Shown: positions 1 through 8,121 of the stretch, one piece after another
How positions within the stretch are numbered: the stretch's first letter is position 1
Layout: the number at the start of each line of letters is the position of its first letter
From: Microbulbifer variabilis ATCC 700307
GTDB taxonomy: Bacteria; Pseudomonadota; Gammaproteobacteria; Pseudomonadales; Cellvibrionaceae
DNA: 64,000 nt
Direction of reading: 5' to 3'
Assembly (NCBI RefSeq): GCF_000380565.1
Contig: NZ_AQYJ01000024.1
Span: forward strand, 186,001 to 250,000
Translations under genes and position numbers: made by a program
The notes under the pieces: generated by a model
What the model was told of the DNA's origin: nothing
What the model saw: only the letters and a program-made list of their open reading frames with translations
Database searches by the model: none

Positions 1-2
1 AT

Positions 3-3000
3 GAGTACAGTGGTGAAGGGGACCTGATCAAAGCCATCGACGCCGACGGACACAGCGAGCAGTACCAGTACCATCAGCACGTCATTAAGCAGCGCACCCT
101 AAAAACCGGCTACCGCTTTCACTTTGAATGGGATGCCGAAGGCCCCTCCGCCCGCTGTGTGCGCCAGTGGGGCGATCCTATCGATGGGCAGGATACTTAC
201 AATTACCAGTTTGCCTGGGATGATGATGGCAAGGGCGTTACCGTTACCGACACCCGCGGCGGTAAAGAGCGCTACCGCTTTAATGACCGTGCCCTACCAA
301 TCTATCACCGCGACCCGGAAGGTGCAGAGACTCTCTATAGCTACAACGACCTGGGTCAGGTCACCCGGGTACAGCTGCCCAGCGACGATGGCAGCCTGCG
401 CGAAGAAATTTACCAGTACGATAATCAGGGTCGCCTGATACAAAAGACCGATGCCGCCGGCAACAACCACCGTATCGAATACAACGGTGAAGGCCTGCCC
501 GCAAAAGTTACCGACCCCGCCGGTAATAGCTGGCAACGGGAATACAACGAAAATGGCCAGATCGTTGCCAGCAAAGACCCCCTCGGCAACAGCACCCAAT
601 ACGGCTATAACCCTGTTGGCTTAATCGGCAGCGTTACCGACCCTCTCGGCAATACCACCCGCTACCTTTGGAACCCCGAAGGCAATCTTGCCGCGATCAA
701 AGATCCCATGGGCCGCGCCCAGCACTACCGCTACGACGGTGCTCGTCGCCTGGCTGAAGTGCAGCATGCTCCGGGCCAGATAACCCGCTATGAATACGAT
801 GCCCAGGACCGTATCCATGCGGTGACCACCCCAGACGGTGCCCGGACTCAATACAGCTATAACCCCCAAGGATTGCTTGCCGAAGTCATTGACTCTGAAG
901 GCCGCAGTACCTGCTACGCTTACGACGGCCTCAGCCAGGTAAAGACCCGTACCAACCCGGACGGCAGCCGCCTGGAATATCACTATGATGGCGAACGCAA
1001 CTTAATTGGCCTAGCCAATGAAAATGGCGAGCGCTACCAACTTAAATACGACCTCAATGAACGCCTGATTGAAGAAGTTGGCTTCGATGGCCGCGTTACC
1101 CGCTATGCCTATAACCGCGCCGGCCATCTGGTAAGCTCCAGAGCCGTAACCGACACAGACAGCGGCAAAGGCATCGACACCATCTTTGAGCGCGACCCCT
1201 TCGGCCGCCTATTGGAAGAAACCACCCCGGACGGAATTACCAACTTCCGCTACAATCGCAGCGGACAACTTATCGAAGCAGAAAATACCCACCGCAAACT
1301 GCGCTGGGAATACGATGCCAATGGCCGCGTTACCACCGACTGGCAGGGCAAAGATAAACTGAGCCACCAGTACGATGCCGCCGGCAACCGTATCGCCACC
1401 ACACTACCCGATGGCGAGGTACTTAACTTTGCTTTTAACCCCGCCGGTCAATTCCAAAGCCTGCACCGCCGCCCCTTAGGCCGCGATACCGATCAGCTGA
1501 TTACCAGTATCAGTCACGACGAACAGGGCAGGGAAAGCCAGCGCCAACACGGCAACGGACTGGAAAGCCAAAGAGACTACGATCCACAAGGCCGCCTGCA
1601 CAAGCTGCGCCTGGGCAAAACCGGCAATGCAAACCAGAGCCCGGTGTCCGATCCCACCCAGGACACAAGCTCAATTCTGGAGCGCAGTTACCAGTACAAC
1701 AAAGCCGGCCAGATCGCCAAGATCGAAGACAGCCTGCGCGGAACCCGCAGCTACCACTACGACGCCTTGGATCGCCTGACTCAGGTAGACGGCCCCAACC
1801 CTGAATATTTTGTGCACGACCCCGCACACAATATTCTCGCGGCCGGCAACTCAAAAGACGAAGCCAAACAGCAGGCCAGTGCCACCCAGGTCAAAGGCAA
1901 CCGTTTAGCCTTCCGCGGTGATACCCACTACCGCTACGATATCCACGGCAACCGCATTGCCGAACTACGCGGTAAAGGGCAAAAACTGCAAACCCGCTAC
2001 CACTACAACAGCCGCCAGCAGCTGGTACGTGTAGAAAAGCTCAAGGTAGAAAAGGGCACAGAACAGTTCCAACAGGTGATCCACTACCAATACGACCCCC
2101 TGGGCCGTCGTATTGGCAAAGTCACGAACAGCGAACTAACCGACTTCCTCTGGGATAGCGATGTTCTCCTGCAGGAAAGCAAAACGGACAACCAAACCAA
2201 ACAGGATCTCAGTACCCGCACCTATTACTTCGAACCGGGCACCTTTAAACCGGTTGCTTTAAAGGAAAGTCAGCAAGATAAAGAGCAGGTCTATCACTAC
2301 CATCTGGATCACCTGGGAACGCCTGATACCTTGACCAGTCAGGAAGGTGAAGTGGTCTGGAGCGTTGCCTACAAGAGCTATGGCAATATTGCCCTGGCCC
2401 ATGAAAATCAGATAGAGCAGCCAATCCGCTTCCAAGGTCAGTACTTTGATGAAGAGACTGGGCTGCATTACAACCGGTTTAGGTACTATGATCCGCAGGT
2501 TGGGGAGTTTACTCAGCAGGATCCGATTGGGTTGTTGGGGGGGATTAATAATTATCAGTATGTGCCTAACCCAATAATATTTATTGACCCGTATGGCCTA
2601 AAAGCTAAGGATTGTGGAAATAACCCTAACGGCTACTCTACGAATGATGTTGATCAGCATGGGCGCCTAAGTCCAGGAAAAAATAGAGCTGAAGGCTATA
2701 AAAACACTAAAAATGATAATTTCGTACAGTCGCATCACCCAGTACAAGATAAATGGGCTCAAAAAAATGTCGAAGGCTACAACAGAAATGATGCACCTGC
2801 TGTTCTTTTAGAATCGGCATCAGGCAAACCACATGCGAAAATATCTGCATCTCAGCGAGCACGTCGCAGAACGATGAAAGTAGATGGTGTAGATCCATAC
2901 TCAACTTCTATTGGTGAAGAGTTCAGCACCGGATATAGAGAGATGATTGATGCTGGAGTGCCTGAAAAAACGGCACAAAAAGCAATTAAAGACAGTTATA

Positions 3001-3032
3001 AATATTTTGATTCTTTAGGAGCTTTTGAATGA
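3..3032 (+). CDS. RHS/YD-repeat polymorphic toxin, 5'-truncated by window edge, SHH-type nuclease tip
   Basis: The reading frame is already open at base 3, so the N-terminus lies outside the window. Most of the protein is a string of YD repeats (many copies of the type YDxxGR / YxYNxxG), which in RHS proteins build a beta-barrel cage around the toxic tip. The conserved end of the core is visible as GLHYNRFRYYDP, then DPIGLLGG and a final DPYGL near base 2595. The last ~140 residues are a different, AT-richer tip with VQSHHPVQDKW followed by ASQRARRR. The SHH triplet matches the signature of the Tox-SHH HNH/endonuclease VII class, so a DNase tip is likely but not proven. The stop overlaps the start of a SUKH immunity gene. 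RHS proteins are typically delivered by type VI secretion or other export routes; no VgrG or PAAR gene is seen here. Confidence 0.9.
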   Translation, partial: EYSGEGDLIKAIDADGHSEQYQYHQHVIKQRTLKTGYRFHFEWDAEGPSARCVRQWGDPIDGQDTYNYQFAWDDDGKGVTVTDTRGGKERYRFNDRALPIYHRDPEGAETLYSYNDLGQVTRVQLPSDDGSLREEIYQYDNQGRLIQKTDAAGNNHRIEYNGEGLPAKVTDPAGNSWQREYNENGQIVASKDPLGNSTQYGYNPVGLIGSVTDPLGNTTRYLWNPEGNLAAIKDPMGRAQHYRYDGARRLAEVQHAPGQITRYEYDAQDRIHAVTTPDGARTQYSYNPQGLLAEVIDSEGRSTCYAYDGLSQVKTRTNPDGSRLEYHYDGERNLIGLANENGERYQLKYDLNERLIEEVGFDGRVTRYAYNRAGHLVSSRAVTDTDSGKGIDTIFERDPFGRLLEETTPDGITNFRYNRSGQLIEAENTHRKLRWEYDANGRVTTDWQGKDKLSHQYDAAGNRIATTLPDGEVLNFAFNPAGQFQSLHRRPLGRDTDQLITSISHDEQGRESQRQHGNGLESQRDYDPQGRLHKLRLGKTGNANQSPVSDPTQDTSSILERSYQYNKAGQIAKIEDSLRGTRSYHYDALDRLTQVDGPNPEYFVHDPAHNILAAGNSKDEAKQQASATQVKGNRLAFRGDTHYRYDIHGNRIAELRGKGQKLQTRYHYNSRQQLVRVEKLKVEKGTEQFQQVIHYQYDPLGRRIGKVTNSELTDFLWDSDVLLQESKTDNQTKQDLSTRTYYFEPGTFKPVALKESQQDKEQVYHYHLDHLGTPDTLTSQEGEVVWSVAYKSYGNIALAHENQIEQPIRFQGQYFDEETGLHYNRFRYYDPQVGEFTQQDPIGLLGGINNYQYVPNPIIFIDPYGLKAKDCGNNPNGYSTNDVDQHGRLSPGKNRAEGYKNTKNDNFVQSHHPVQDKWAQKNVEGYNRNDAPAVLLESASGKPHAKISASQRARRRTMKVDGVDPYSTSIGEEFSTGYREMIDAGVPEKTAQKAIKDSYKYFDSLGAFE

Positions 3033-3424
3033 TAGACCTAGATGCTCTAGATGATTTTGAATCTTTTGGTTCTGGTGTGTCTGAAACGCAACTTCAAAAA
3101 CTGGAAGATGACTTGAAAATTAAACTTCCTGATGATTATGTGGCGCTAATGAGGAGGACAGATGGATTTGCGCTTGGTAATGGTCTTACTATTTATAGGT
3201 CTGAAGATCTCGTAGAGAGAAACGAAACTTTTGAGGTGTTCGAATATGCCCCAGGATATCTTGCTATTGGAGATGATAGTGGAGGGCTTTCTATCTTAAT
3301 TAGCCTGTCAAATGGAAAGGTGTATTCAGTTGATCAAGGAAGCATGGATGAGGACGATATGGAGATACTGGGGAACAGTCTGTTTGAATGGCTTTCTGCT
3401 GGGGGATTGTTGGCAGAAAGTTAG
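3029..3424 (+). CDS. SUKH (SMI1/KNR4) family immunity protein
   Basis: This is a 131-residue acidic protein. Its ATG overlaps the toxin stop codon (ATGA), so the two are translationally coupled. The pattern is that of the SUKH superfamily: an N-terminal helix (VSETQLQKLEDDLKIKLP), then DDYVALMRRTDGF, a central strand region ending in YLAIGDDSGG, and a C-terminal segment with SVDQGS and a terminal helix. SUKH proteins are the most widespread immunity proteins of polymorphic toxin systems and are known to pair with HNH-type nuclease tips, which agrees with the SHH motif of the preceding gene. The likely role is to bind and block the RHS tip in the producing cell. The cognate pairing is inferred from position; the family assignment is strong. 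Confidence 0.85.
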   Translation: MIDLDALDDFESFGSGVSETQLQKLEDDLKIKLPDDYVALMRRTDGFALGNGLTIYRSEDLVERNETFEVFEYAPGYLAIGDDSGGLSILISLSNGKVYSVDQGSMDEDDMEILGNSLFEWLSAGGLLAES

Positions 3425-3457
3425 TTTATTAAATTAGGTACGATTCATGCCGATTTT

Positions 3458-3513
3458 GGGACACCCAATGATTGTAAGGATAGAGAAACGTAATTCGGGA
3501 CACCCATTGATTG
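3458..3513 (+). repeat. Pair of 17-bp direct repeats (gggacacccawtgattg)
   Basis: The sequence gggacacccaatgattg at 3458-3474 recurs as gggacacccattgattg at 3497-3513 with one mismatch. Similar flanking bases extend the likeness: a T-rich lead before the ggg, and a purine-rich gga after it. The pair begins 34 bases after the immunity stop codon. It may be a remnant of a mobile-element end or a dispersed repeat family; nothing in the window identifies which. Confidence 0.6.
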
Positions 3514-3613
3514 GGAGGAGCGTCCGCCCTCAACCTTCGACGCTAGGCCCTACGCAGGTAAAAATGACGCGCTGTCGCCTTGCTTTCGTTTTAGCTTCGA
3601 ACAAGAGCTGACA

Positions 3614-3657
3614 GTCTGCGTAGCTTGGCGGGAGTCTGTGCAAGCTCCACGCCAGAC
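3614..3657. repeat. Imperfect inverted repeat / stem-loop
   Basis: The arm gtctgcgtagcttg at 3614-3627 faces caagctccacgccagac at 3641-3657. They pair with small bulges and leave a 13-base loop. The surrounding patch (about 3515-3740) is clearly richer in G and C than the AT-rich DNA after it and carries no convincing gene. It could be a structured intergenic element or the leftover of a mobile cassette. Confidence 0.4.
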
Positions 3658-3779
3658 GCCATTGCCCTTTCCTAGCCATGCCTCTCCAGGCGCGCAAAAA
3701 ACGCATACCTCCCCTATGAAGGGCTGACAGGTTATCAGAGGTACCTTACTTGCGAGGTCAGAATAAATCAAAAATTTTT

Positions 3780-3974
3780 ATGCAGATTCCTTGGGATATT
3801 GGAGGAGTTGAAGTTGTATCCGAATCTCCAATTGATGGGAAGTAGCCTTGAATAAAAAGCTACAGAGATTGGTAGCTCTTCTCGAAAATAGGAGATGTTT
3901 TGGTTGCTGAAGGCGAATTGAACTGGATAAACGGAATTGGCTTTATTGTTAGGAAAATAGATTCTCAGAATTGA
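3780..3974 (+). pseudogene. Protein-like remnant with three in-frame stops
   Basis: One forward frame starting at an ATG reads MQIPWDIGGVEVVSESPIDG, meets a stop, and after two further stops reads KIGDVLVAEGELNWINGIGF before ending at 3974. The pieces lie in one frame and have protein-like composition, which suggests a small decayed gene. Its position behind an RHS toxin-immunity pair fits debris of old toxin or immunity cassettes. No family is recognised, and chance cannot be excluded. Confidence 0.25.
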
Positions 3975-4794
3975 GGTTGTGTCGAGCACATAAAGAAAGT
4001 GAAATTTTTGAGTCTATGTATGCTGGTTACGGAGGTTTTTGAGAATTTATGATTTGGTGAGAGTATTTTCATGGGCGTAAAAAAGTGAATCAGTATTTTG
4101 AGAGTTTGATAGATGCAGTTTAGATTATTCTCCATCCATGACGTTTTTTGCTCAAATTCTAGAAGATTGAGCAATTTAATATTATTCTTTAAGCTGGAAT
4201 TTTTTATATAGGATCATAATGGAGGTTTATTTGGGTGGTGCTTTCTCAAAATCTTTAGGTTAACTATTTTTTATTCTTCTAAAACCTCATATCTATTAAC
4301 ATGGTAGGGTAGTTAAAATAAAAAAGTGCTGTTAGTGTTGCCAATCCAGATTCTGGAAAAAATATATTTAATGTGTGCTCATTTTTTTGAGTTTAAGGCT
4401 TAATAAAGTTATAACGTAAAGGGGGCAATTGTGAGATGCGACCTATATGCATCTTTAGTGGTAGCTCGGAAAGAGGGTATAAACCAGAGGCAGCTGGACT
4501 ATAAGAATTCTGAGTAGTATTGTAAAACATACTGAAGGCTAAACAAATTTAGCAGTTTCGATTCCACCCCTAAAAGGTACCAGGATCATAGTGTTGGACA
4601 AAAGACTGGATAATGTTCAGCTTCATTTGGTGAAGGTGTAGTCCAGTCCTGCTCCCTGATGGTTGAACTCTAGTAATATTTAGAGAGAGTATGCAAAAAC
4701 TATAATCAACTTAGAATAGCTTAGTGTTATCCGGTCTGGGTTGAGCATTTCCTATTGGCAGACTCTTTTATTAAACGGTTTCTATTGGTCAGTT
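3975..4794. other. AT-rich intergenic stretch without a recognisable gene
   Basis: The stretch is AT-rich with frequent stops in all frames. I see no gene, no clear promoter and no mobile-element end. A segment near 4570-4590 resembles a tRNA 3' end (ttcgattcc...tacca) but does not fold as a tRNA. Confidence 0.5.
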
Positions 4795-4959
4795 CTAGTT
4801 TTTTTGGATACGCTTGTAAATTTCCTCGCGATGAACAGGTAAAGATTTGGGAGCTTGTATTCCTATCTTCACTTGGTTACCTCTAATCTCCAATACTGTG
4901 ATTGAGACATTAGCCCCAATCCTTAGGTTTTCGCCGGTCCTGCGCTTCAAGATCAACAT
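4795..4959 (-). CDS. csrA: CsrA/RsmA-family RNA-binding regulator (accessory paralogue, 54 aa)
   Basis: Reading the minus strand from the ATG at 4959 gives [15 protein letters not shown]..., then [17 protein letters not shown] and [13 protein letters not shown] before a TAG at 4795. This is the full CsrA fold: the N-terminal strand with L4, R6 and R7, the GNQV(K/R)IG turn, and the VHREEI segment with R44, the residue known in E. coli CsrA to contact GGA motifs in RNA. The usual length is about 60 residues, so only the variable C-terminal tail is short. A good ribosome binding site, aggaaa, stands six bases before the ATG. CsrA works as a dimer that binds mRNA leaders and changes their translation or stability. 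It lies alone in gene-poor accessory DNA rather than in a housekeeping csrA neighbourhood, so it is probably an extra copy acquired with this region. Confidence 0.9.
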   Translation of the reverse strand: MLILKRRTGENLRIGANVSITVLEIRGNQVKIGIQAPKSLPVHREEIYKRIQKN

Positions 4960-5712
4960 ATTCGTTTCCTATTTAAACTCTAACCATGGGTAGACCTTCC
5001 GGGATGAGAAGGCTTGGAAAGTAATGCTGGCAGGAAAGGAAGGGTGGGGCACGAGAACGGTAGGCGTGAAATAAGAAAAGGCGGACGCTACGCTCCCAGA
5101 GCTTGGAAAATCGCTCCAAGCTACTGAATGTGTTCGCCTTTATTGAAGACGAGCAGGTTTCTAGCGTACTATGCATATAGCCACTTTGATAGGTAGGTTA
5201 TCAATTTGGTTAGCTGGCCCCTGGTGTTGGTAGCACCTTGGGTCAGCGCCTTTTATCTGTACTTACTTCACGCTAACGTTCTCCTTAGAGAAAATGGGTC
5301 ATTTAAAAAGATCTTAGGTATCTTTAGTTATCTTTAGTTATTTGGGGGTATGAACTCATAGAGGCTTGTTCGAGTACGGCCCATATTGCTGATCAAATTC
5401 TATTGATTTTACGTAGTTTTGATGCTGAAAAAAACTTAATAAAATTGAATAAGATTATTTGGGCGCCTATTTTTATTCATGTCGTCTCTCGATTAGAAAA
5501 TTTCTAAAACTCGCTACCGCTCCAGCACAACAAGCTGAACGGCCCTAGGATTGTTGGCTGTGTAAGTGATGGCCTAAATAACTGCTAAACCTTTCAGGTC
5601 CAATAATATATTAAGCGGTCCAGGCAATAATTAAATAACTTGCCATTCCATACATCACTAAAAGACTAACTCATAAATAAGCCACGCAAATTGTTGTTGC
5701 CTGTACGGTAGG
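4960..5712. other. Gene-poor intergenic stretch upstream of the csrA paralogue
   Basis: No convincing gene is visible on either strand. The bases just before csrA should hold its promoter, but no clear -35/-10 pair stands out. A short tandem repeat lies at 5312-5341. The part from 4970 to 5180 is richer in G and C than its surroundings; an open minus-strand frame there has no recognisable features. Confidence 0.5.
5312..5341. repeat. Short tandem repeat, unit tctttagtta
   Basis: The unit tctttagtta occurs twice head to tail at 5321-5340 and is preceded by a degenerate copy (tcttaggta). It is probably slippage-prone AT-rich DNA with no evident function. Confidence 0.5.
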
Positions 5713-6105
5713 TCAGTATGACCAGGTCTGGCTACGGCGAATCCAGGAAATGGTGGCAATTATGGAAGGAAAAGCCAATATGAATGGCAATACAAAGGCA
5801 GCAAAGGAGTAAGTATTTTCTGTTAAATTACGATGAGCATTATGGTCTCTCTCTAGCTCCTGCATTGCTAGTTCAGATGTATCCTTCTGGCTGAGACCAC
5901 TTTCTTAGTATTCTTCCGGAGTAGCGTACATCTTGAATTTTACTCTGGTTATCTCTGTGGTTGTCATTAATAAGCTGTGATTCACGATTAAAATTAAAGC
6001 CGCACTAATGATAATGCATATCTGGGTTTTCGAATATATGCCAATTTCAATAGCATTTATATCAATAAAAAAGGTTAATTGGTGTAGAGCCGAGAAATAC
6101 GGCAA
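5713..6105 (-). pseudogene. Small membrane protein gene interrupted by an in-frame TAA
   Basis: On the minus strand a frame of 66 codons ends at a TAA (5905-5907) after KFKMYATPEEY. The same frame then continues for 63 codons (ESGLSQKDTSELAMQELERD...) to a TGA at 5713. The first part has a hydrophobic stretch (ICIIISAALILIV), the second has FAAFVLPFILAFPSIIATIS followed by WIRR. Together they look like one ~130-residue inner-membrane protein split by a nonsense change, or two tiny genes in one frame. No clear ribosome binding site is seen at the TTG at 6105, and the frame is open further upstream to about 6215. No family is recognised. Confidence 0.3.
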
Positions 6106-6544
6106 AGGGGTAGGTGATGATAATTGCTGAGATTTTTGTTTGTTTGGAATTTGGCCCCACCTTTTAATTGCTCTTTTTGTTGGAGTTGCGGTGGCTCTTA
6201 TATCTATGGTTGTTTAAATATTTTGTGTTGTATTCAAGGGTTGTATTTGTTTTGGGTATAGCTTGCCGATTTTAATAGGTCCCTTATTTTTGCTTTGAAA
6301 ATAATTTCTCTTGAAACTATTTTTCCTGTCATTGGTGTATTTTTTATTTTCCTTTGTTGGTTGGGTTTTTTCCCGCTTTATGGGGGGGTGGTTTTTTATG
6401 TCGAACTTGCCGCCCTATAAAAGAAATTGATGTCATTATCACGCTTTTGAGATTTGGTACTATTGACATGAGTTGGTTTGAGAGTGGAAGGTGATCGGGC
6501 TGTCTGGGGTTATCAATTTAATAAAAAAAATTAAGGTTCCGGTT
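6106..6544. other. AT-rich region upstream of the M43 protease gene
   Basis: The sequence is T-rich with several poly-T runs and no convincing gene. The last bases should hold the promoter of the protease gene; no confident consensus pair can be named. Confidence 0.4.
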
Positions 6545-7462
6545 ATGAGAAAAGCTAATCTTTCAACTTCAATAAAAGCTGCATTATCTTTGTGTTTGCT
6601 AATATCACCTGCTGTCGGTTTTGCTGAGAGTGATTCTTCGATTGAGCGTGCTAATGACAATGCTAAATTTAAACGTTGTGGCACTAATCATCCTTCTGTT
6701 CAGGAGGCTGCTTTGAAAGAGCAGCATTTTACTGCGCTGCGTGGACAGTCTCGTAATATAAGCAGTGGAGGTCATACACTACGTCCAGCTGGCTCTGTAA
6801 CTATTGATGTGTACTTTCATGTTATTACTGATAACGCAAATAATGGTTCGCTACCCAGCAATGTAATTAATTCGCAAATGGCGGTGCTTAATGATGCTTA
6901 TGCGAGTACACCATTTACTTTTAATCTGATTTCAACTTCAGTAACGGCCAATAATTCTTGGTATAACGTTGGTTATGGTTCCTCCGCAGAGCGCGCTATG
7001 AAAAGCTCATTGCGTGTTGGTGATGCGGGAGACCTGAATATCTATGTGGCTGATATCGGTGGTGGCCTACTTGGGTGGGCAACTTTCCCAAGTAGCTATT
7101 CCTCAGATCCACTGGATGATGGGGTAGTTATTTTAACCGGTTCTGTGCCTGGCGGCGATGCTGCGCCTTACAATGAGGGCGATACCCTTACACACGAGGT
7201 TGGCCACTGGTTAGGTTTGTATCATACCTTCCAGGGCGGCTGTGGTGGAAATGGGGATTATGTCTCTGATACTCCTGCAGAAAGGTCACCGGCTTATGGG
7301 TGCCCAGTAGGCAGGGATTCCTGTACAAGGGGACGCAACGCAGCCGGTCTTGATCCGATTACAAATTTTATGGATTACACGGACGATAGCTGCATGTACG
7401 AATTTACAGAGGGGCAGGCCACTCGCGCTGATGAGCAAAGCAGTACCTATCGCGGCCTATAA
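6545..7462 (+). CDS. Secreted M43-family (pappalysin-like) zinc metalloprotease
   Basis: The start is placed at the ATG at 6545, where a typical signal peptide begins (MRKANLSTSIKAALSLCLL ... GFAES) with aagg seven bases upstream. A GTG at 6491 would add 18 residues in front of the signal peptide and is less likely. The 305-residue product carries the extended zinc motif HEVGHWLGLYH at residues 217-227, with three histidine ligands and the catalytic glutamate. The Met-turn is at FMDYTDDSCM around residues 275-284. Both are hallmarks of the M43B cytophagalysin/pappalysin-like group. Several cysteines (GGCGGNG, GCPVGRDSC) probably form disulfides. The enzyme is expected to be exported and to cut extracellular proteins. 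It is followed by a small secreted protein, with a stem-loop in between. Confidence 0.88.
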   Translation: MRKANLSTSIKAALSLCLLISPAVGFAESDSSIERANDNAKFKRCGTNHPSVQEAALKEQHFTALRGQSRNISSGGHTLRPAGSVTIDVYFHVITDNANNGSLPSNVINSQMAVLNDAYASTPFTFNLISTSVTANNSWYNVGYGSSAERAMKSSLRVGDAGDLNIYVADIGGGLLGWATFPSSYSSDPLDDGVVILTGSVPGGDAAPYNEGDTLTHEVGHWLGLYHTFQGGCGGNGDYVSDTPAERSPAYGCPVGRDSCTRGRNAAGLDPITNFMDYTDDSCMYEFTEGQATRADEQSSTYRGL

Positions 7463-7470
7463 TAATTTTT

Positions 7471-7490
7471 CGGGGGGATTATTCCCCCCG
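7471..7490. repeat. Stem-loop between the protease and the next gene
   Basis: An 8-bp perfect stem, cgggggga / tccccccg, encloses the loop ttat. It lies 8 bases after the protease stop. No T-run follows it on the plus strand, so it is not a canonical intrinsic terminator. It may protect the mRNA 3' end or weaken transcription into the following gene. Confidence 0.6.
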
Positions 7491-7504
7491 ATACACTGAC
7501 AATT

Positions 7505-7903
7505 ATGAACAGCATCCGATTATTTATCCTATGTGCCTTGATATTGGTGAGTACGTCTAAGGTAACTGCCCAGAGGCTCGCTGTGCCAGGTTATGTCACT
7601 TGTGATAGAAATCAGTTGACTTCCTGGCAGGGAGAGGTGACAAAATTGGTGCGTGAAGGAAACAGTATTAAGGTATGGATTTCCACTGATTACGACACTA
7701 AAGAATCATTAGTGCTGACAATGCCTAGCTGGAAAGCACTTTTAGGGCAGTTCCGCCTACAAGGGAAAGAGTTTCTGGCGAGTGACTGGGGAAAAGTGAC
7801 TGATCCACAAGCAGGACTTAGGCCTGGGGTTCGAGCAGTGATTTGGTTATGCGAGAATAAGGCCTATCCCGCTGTGATCAATTGGCAACCTCCACCAGAG
7901 TAG
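7505..7903 (+). CDS. Small secreted protein of unknown function
   Basis: The 132-residue product begins with a signal peptide (MNSIRLFILCALILVSTS ... TAQ), so the mature protein of about 110 residues is periplasmic or exported. It contains two cysteines (TCDRN, LCENKA) that could form a disulfide. The mature part is strand-rich, with a segment WQGEVTKLVREGNSIKVWIS that resembles a small beta-barrel. No family is recognised. No clear Shine-Dalgarno sequence precedes the ATG. It follows the M43 protease on the same strand by 42 bases, so a linked role such as accessory factor or inhibitor is possible, but nothing in the sequence shows it. Confidence 0.65.
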   Translation: MNSIRLFILCALILVSTSKVTAQRLAVPGYVTCDRNQLTSWQGEVTKLVREGNSIKVWISTDYDTKESLVLTMPSWKALLGQFRLQGKEFLASDWGKVTDPQAGLRPGVRAVIWLCENKAYPAVINWQPPPE

Positions 7904-8121
7904 GCACCTGCATGTTTACTTTTTGATGTTTACTTTTTGTGTAGTTAAGATTTAAATAAAATTTTAGTGTCTCCTTAATTAATTCACGGAAACCTTTTAT
8001 GATGATTAGTAATTCTTAAATCAAAGGTTGCAAGCCGTTGAAAAGTAATCCCTCGATAAGGTTCGGAAAGCTGGCCCTGTATCGAGAGATATTCTCGGAG
8101 CTTATGATTTTTTTGGTAGAT

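Noticed and set aside
3550..3771. 73-codon minus-strand frame in the G+C-rich patch
   Set aside because: Composition and lack of a ribosome binding site fit chance; the patch is better described by its inverted repeat.
4430..4590. tRNA-like segment (ggtagctcgg ... ttcgattcc ... tacca)
   Set aside because: The D-, anticodon- and T-arm pairings do not form; the spacing is wrong for any tRNA, so at most it is a decayed fragment.
7471..7490. Stem-loop as intrinsic terminator
   Set aside because: Strong stem but no U-tract after it on either strand, so it is listed only as a stem-loop.
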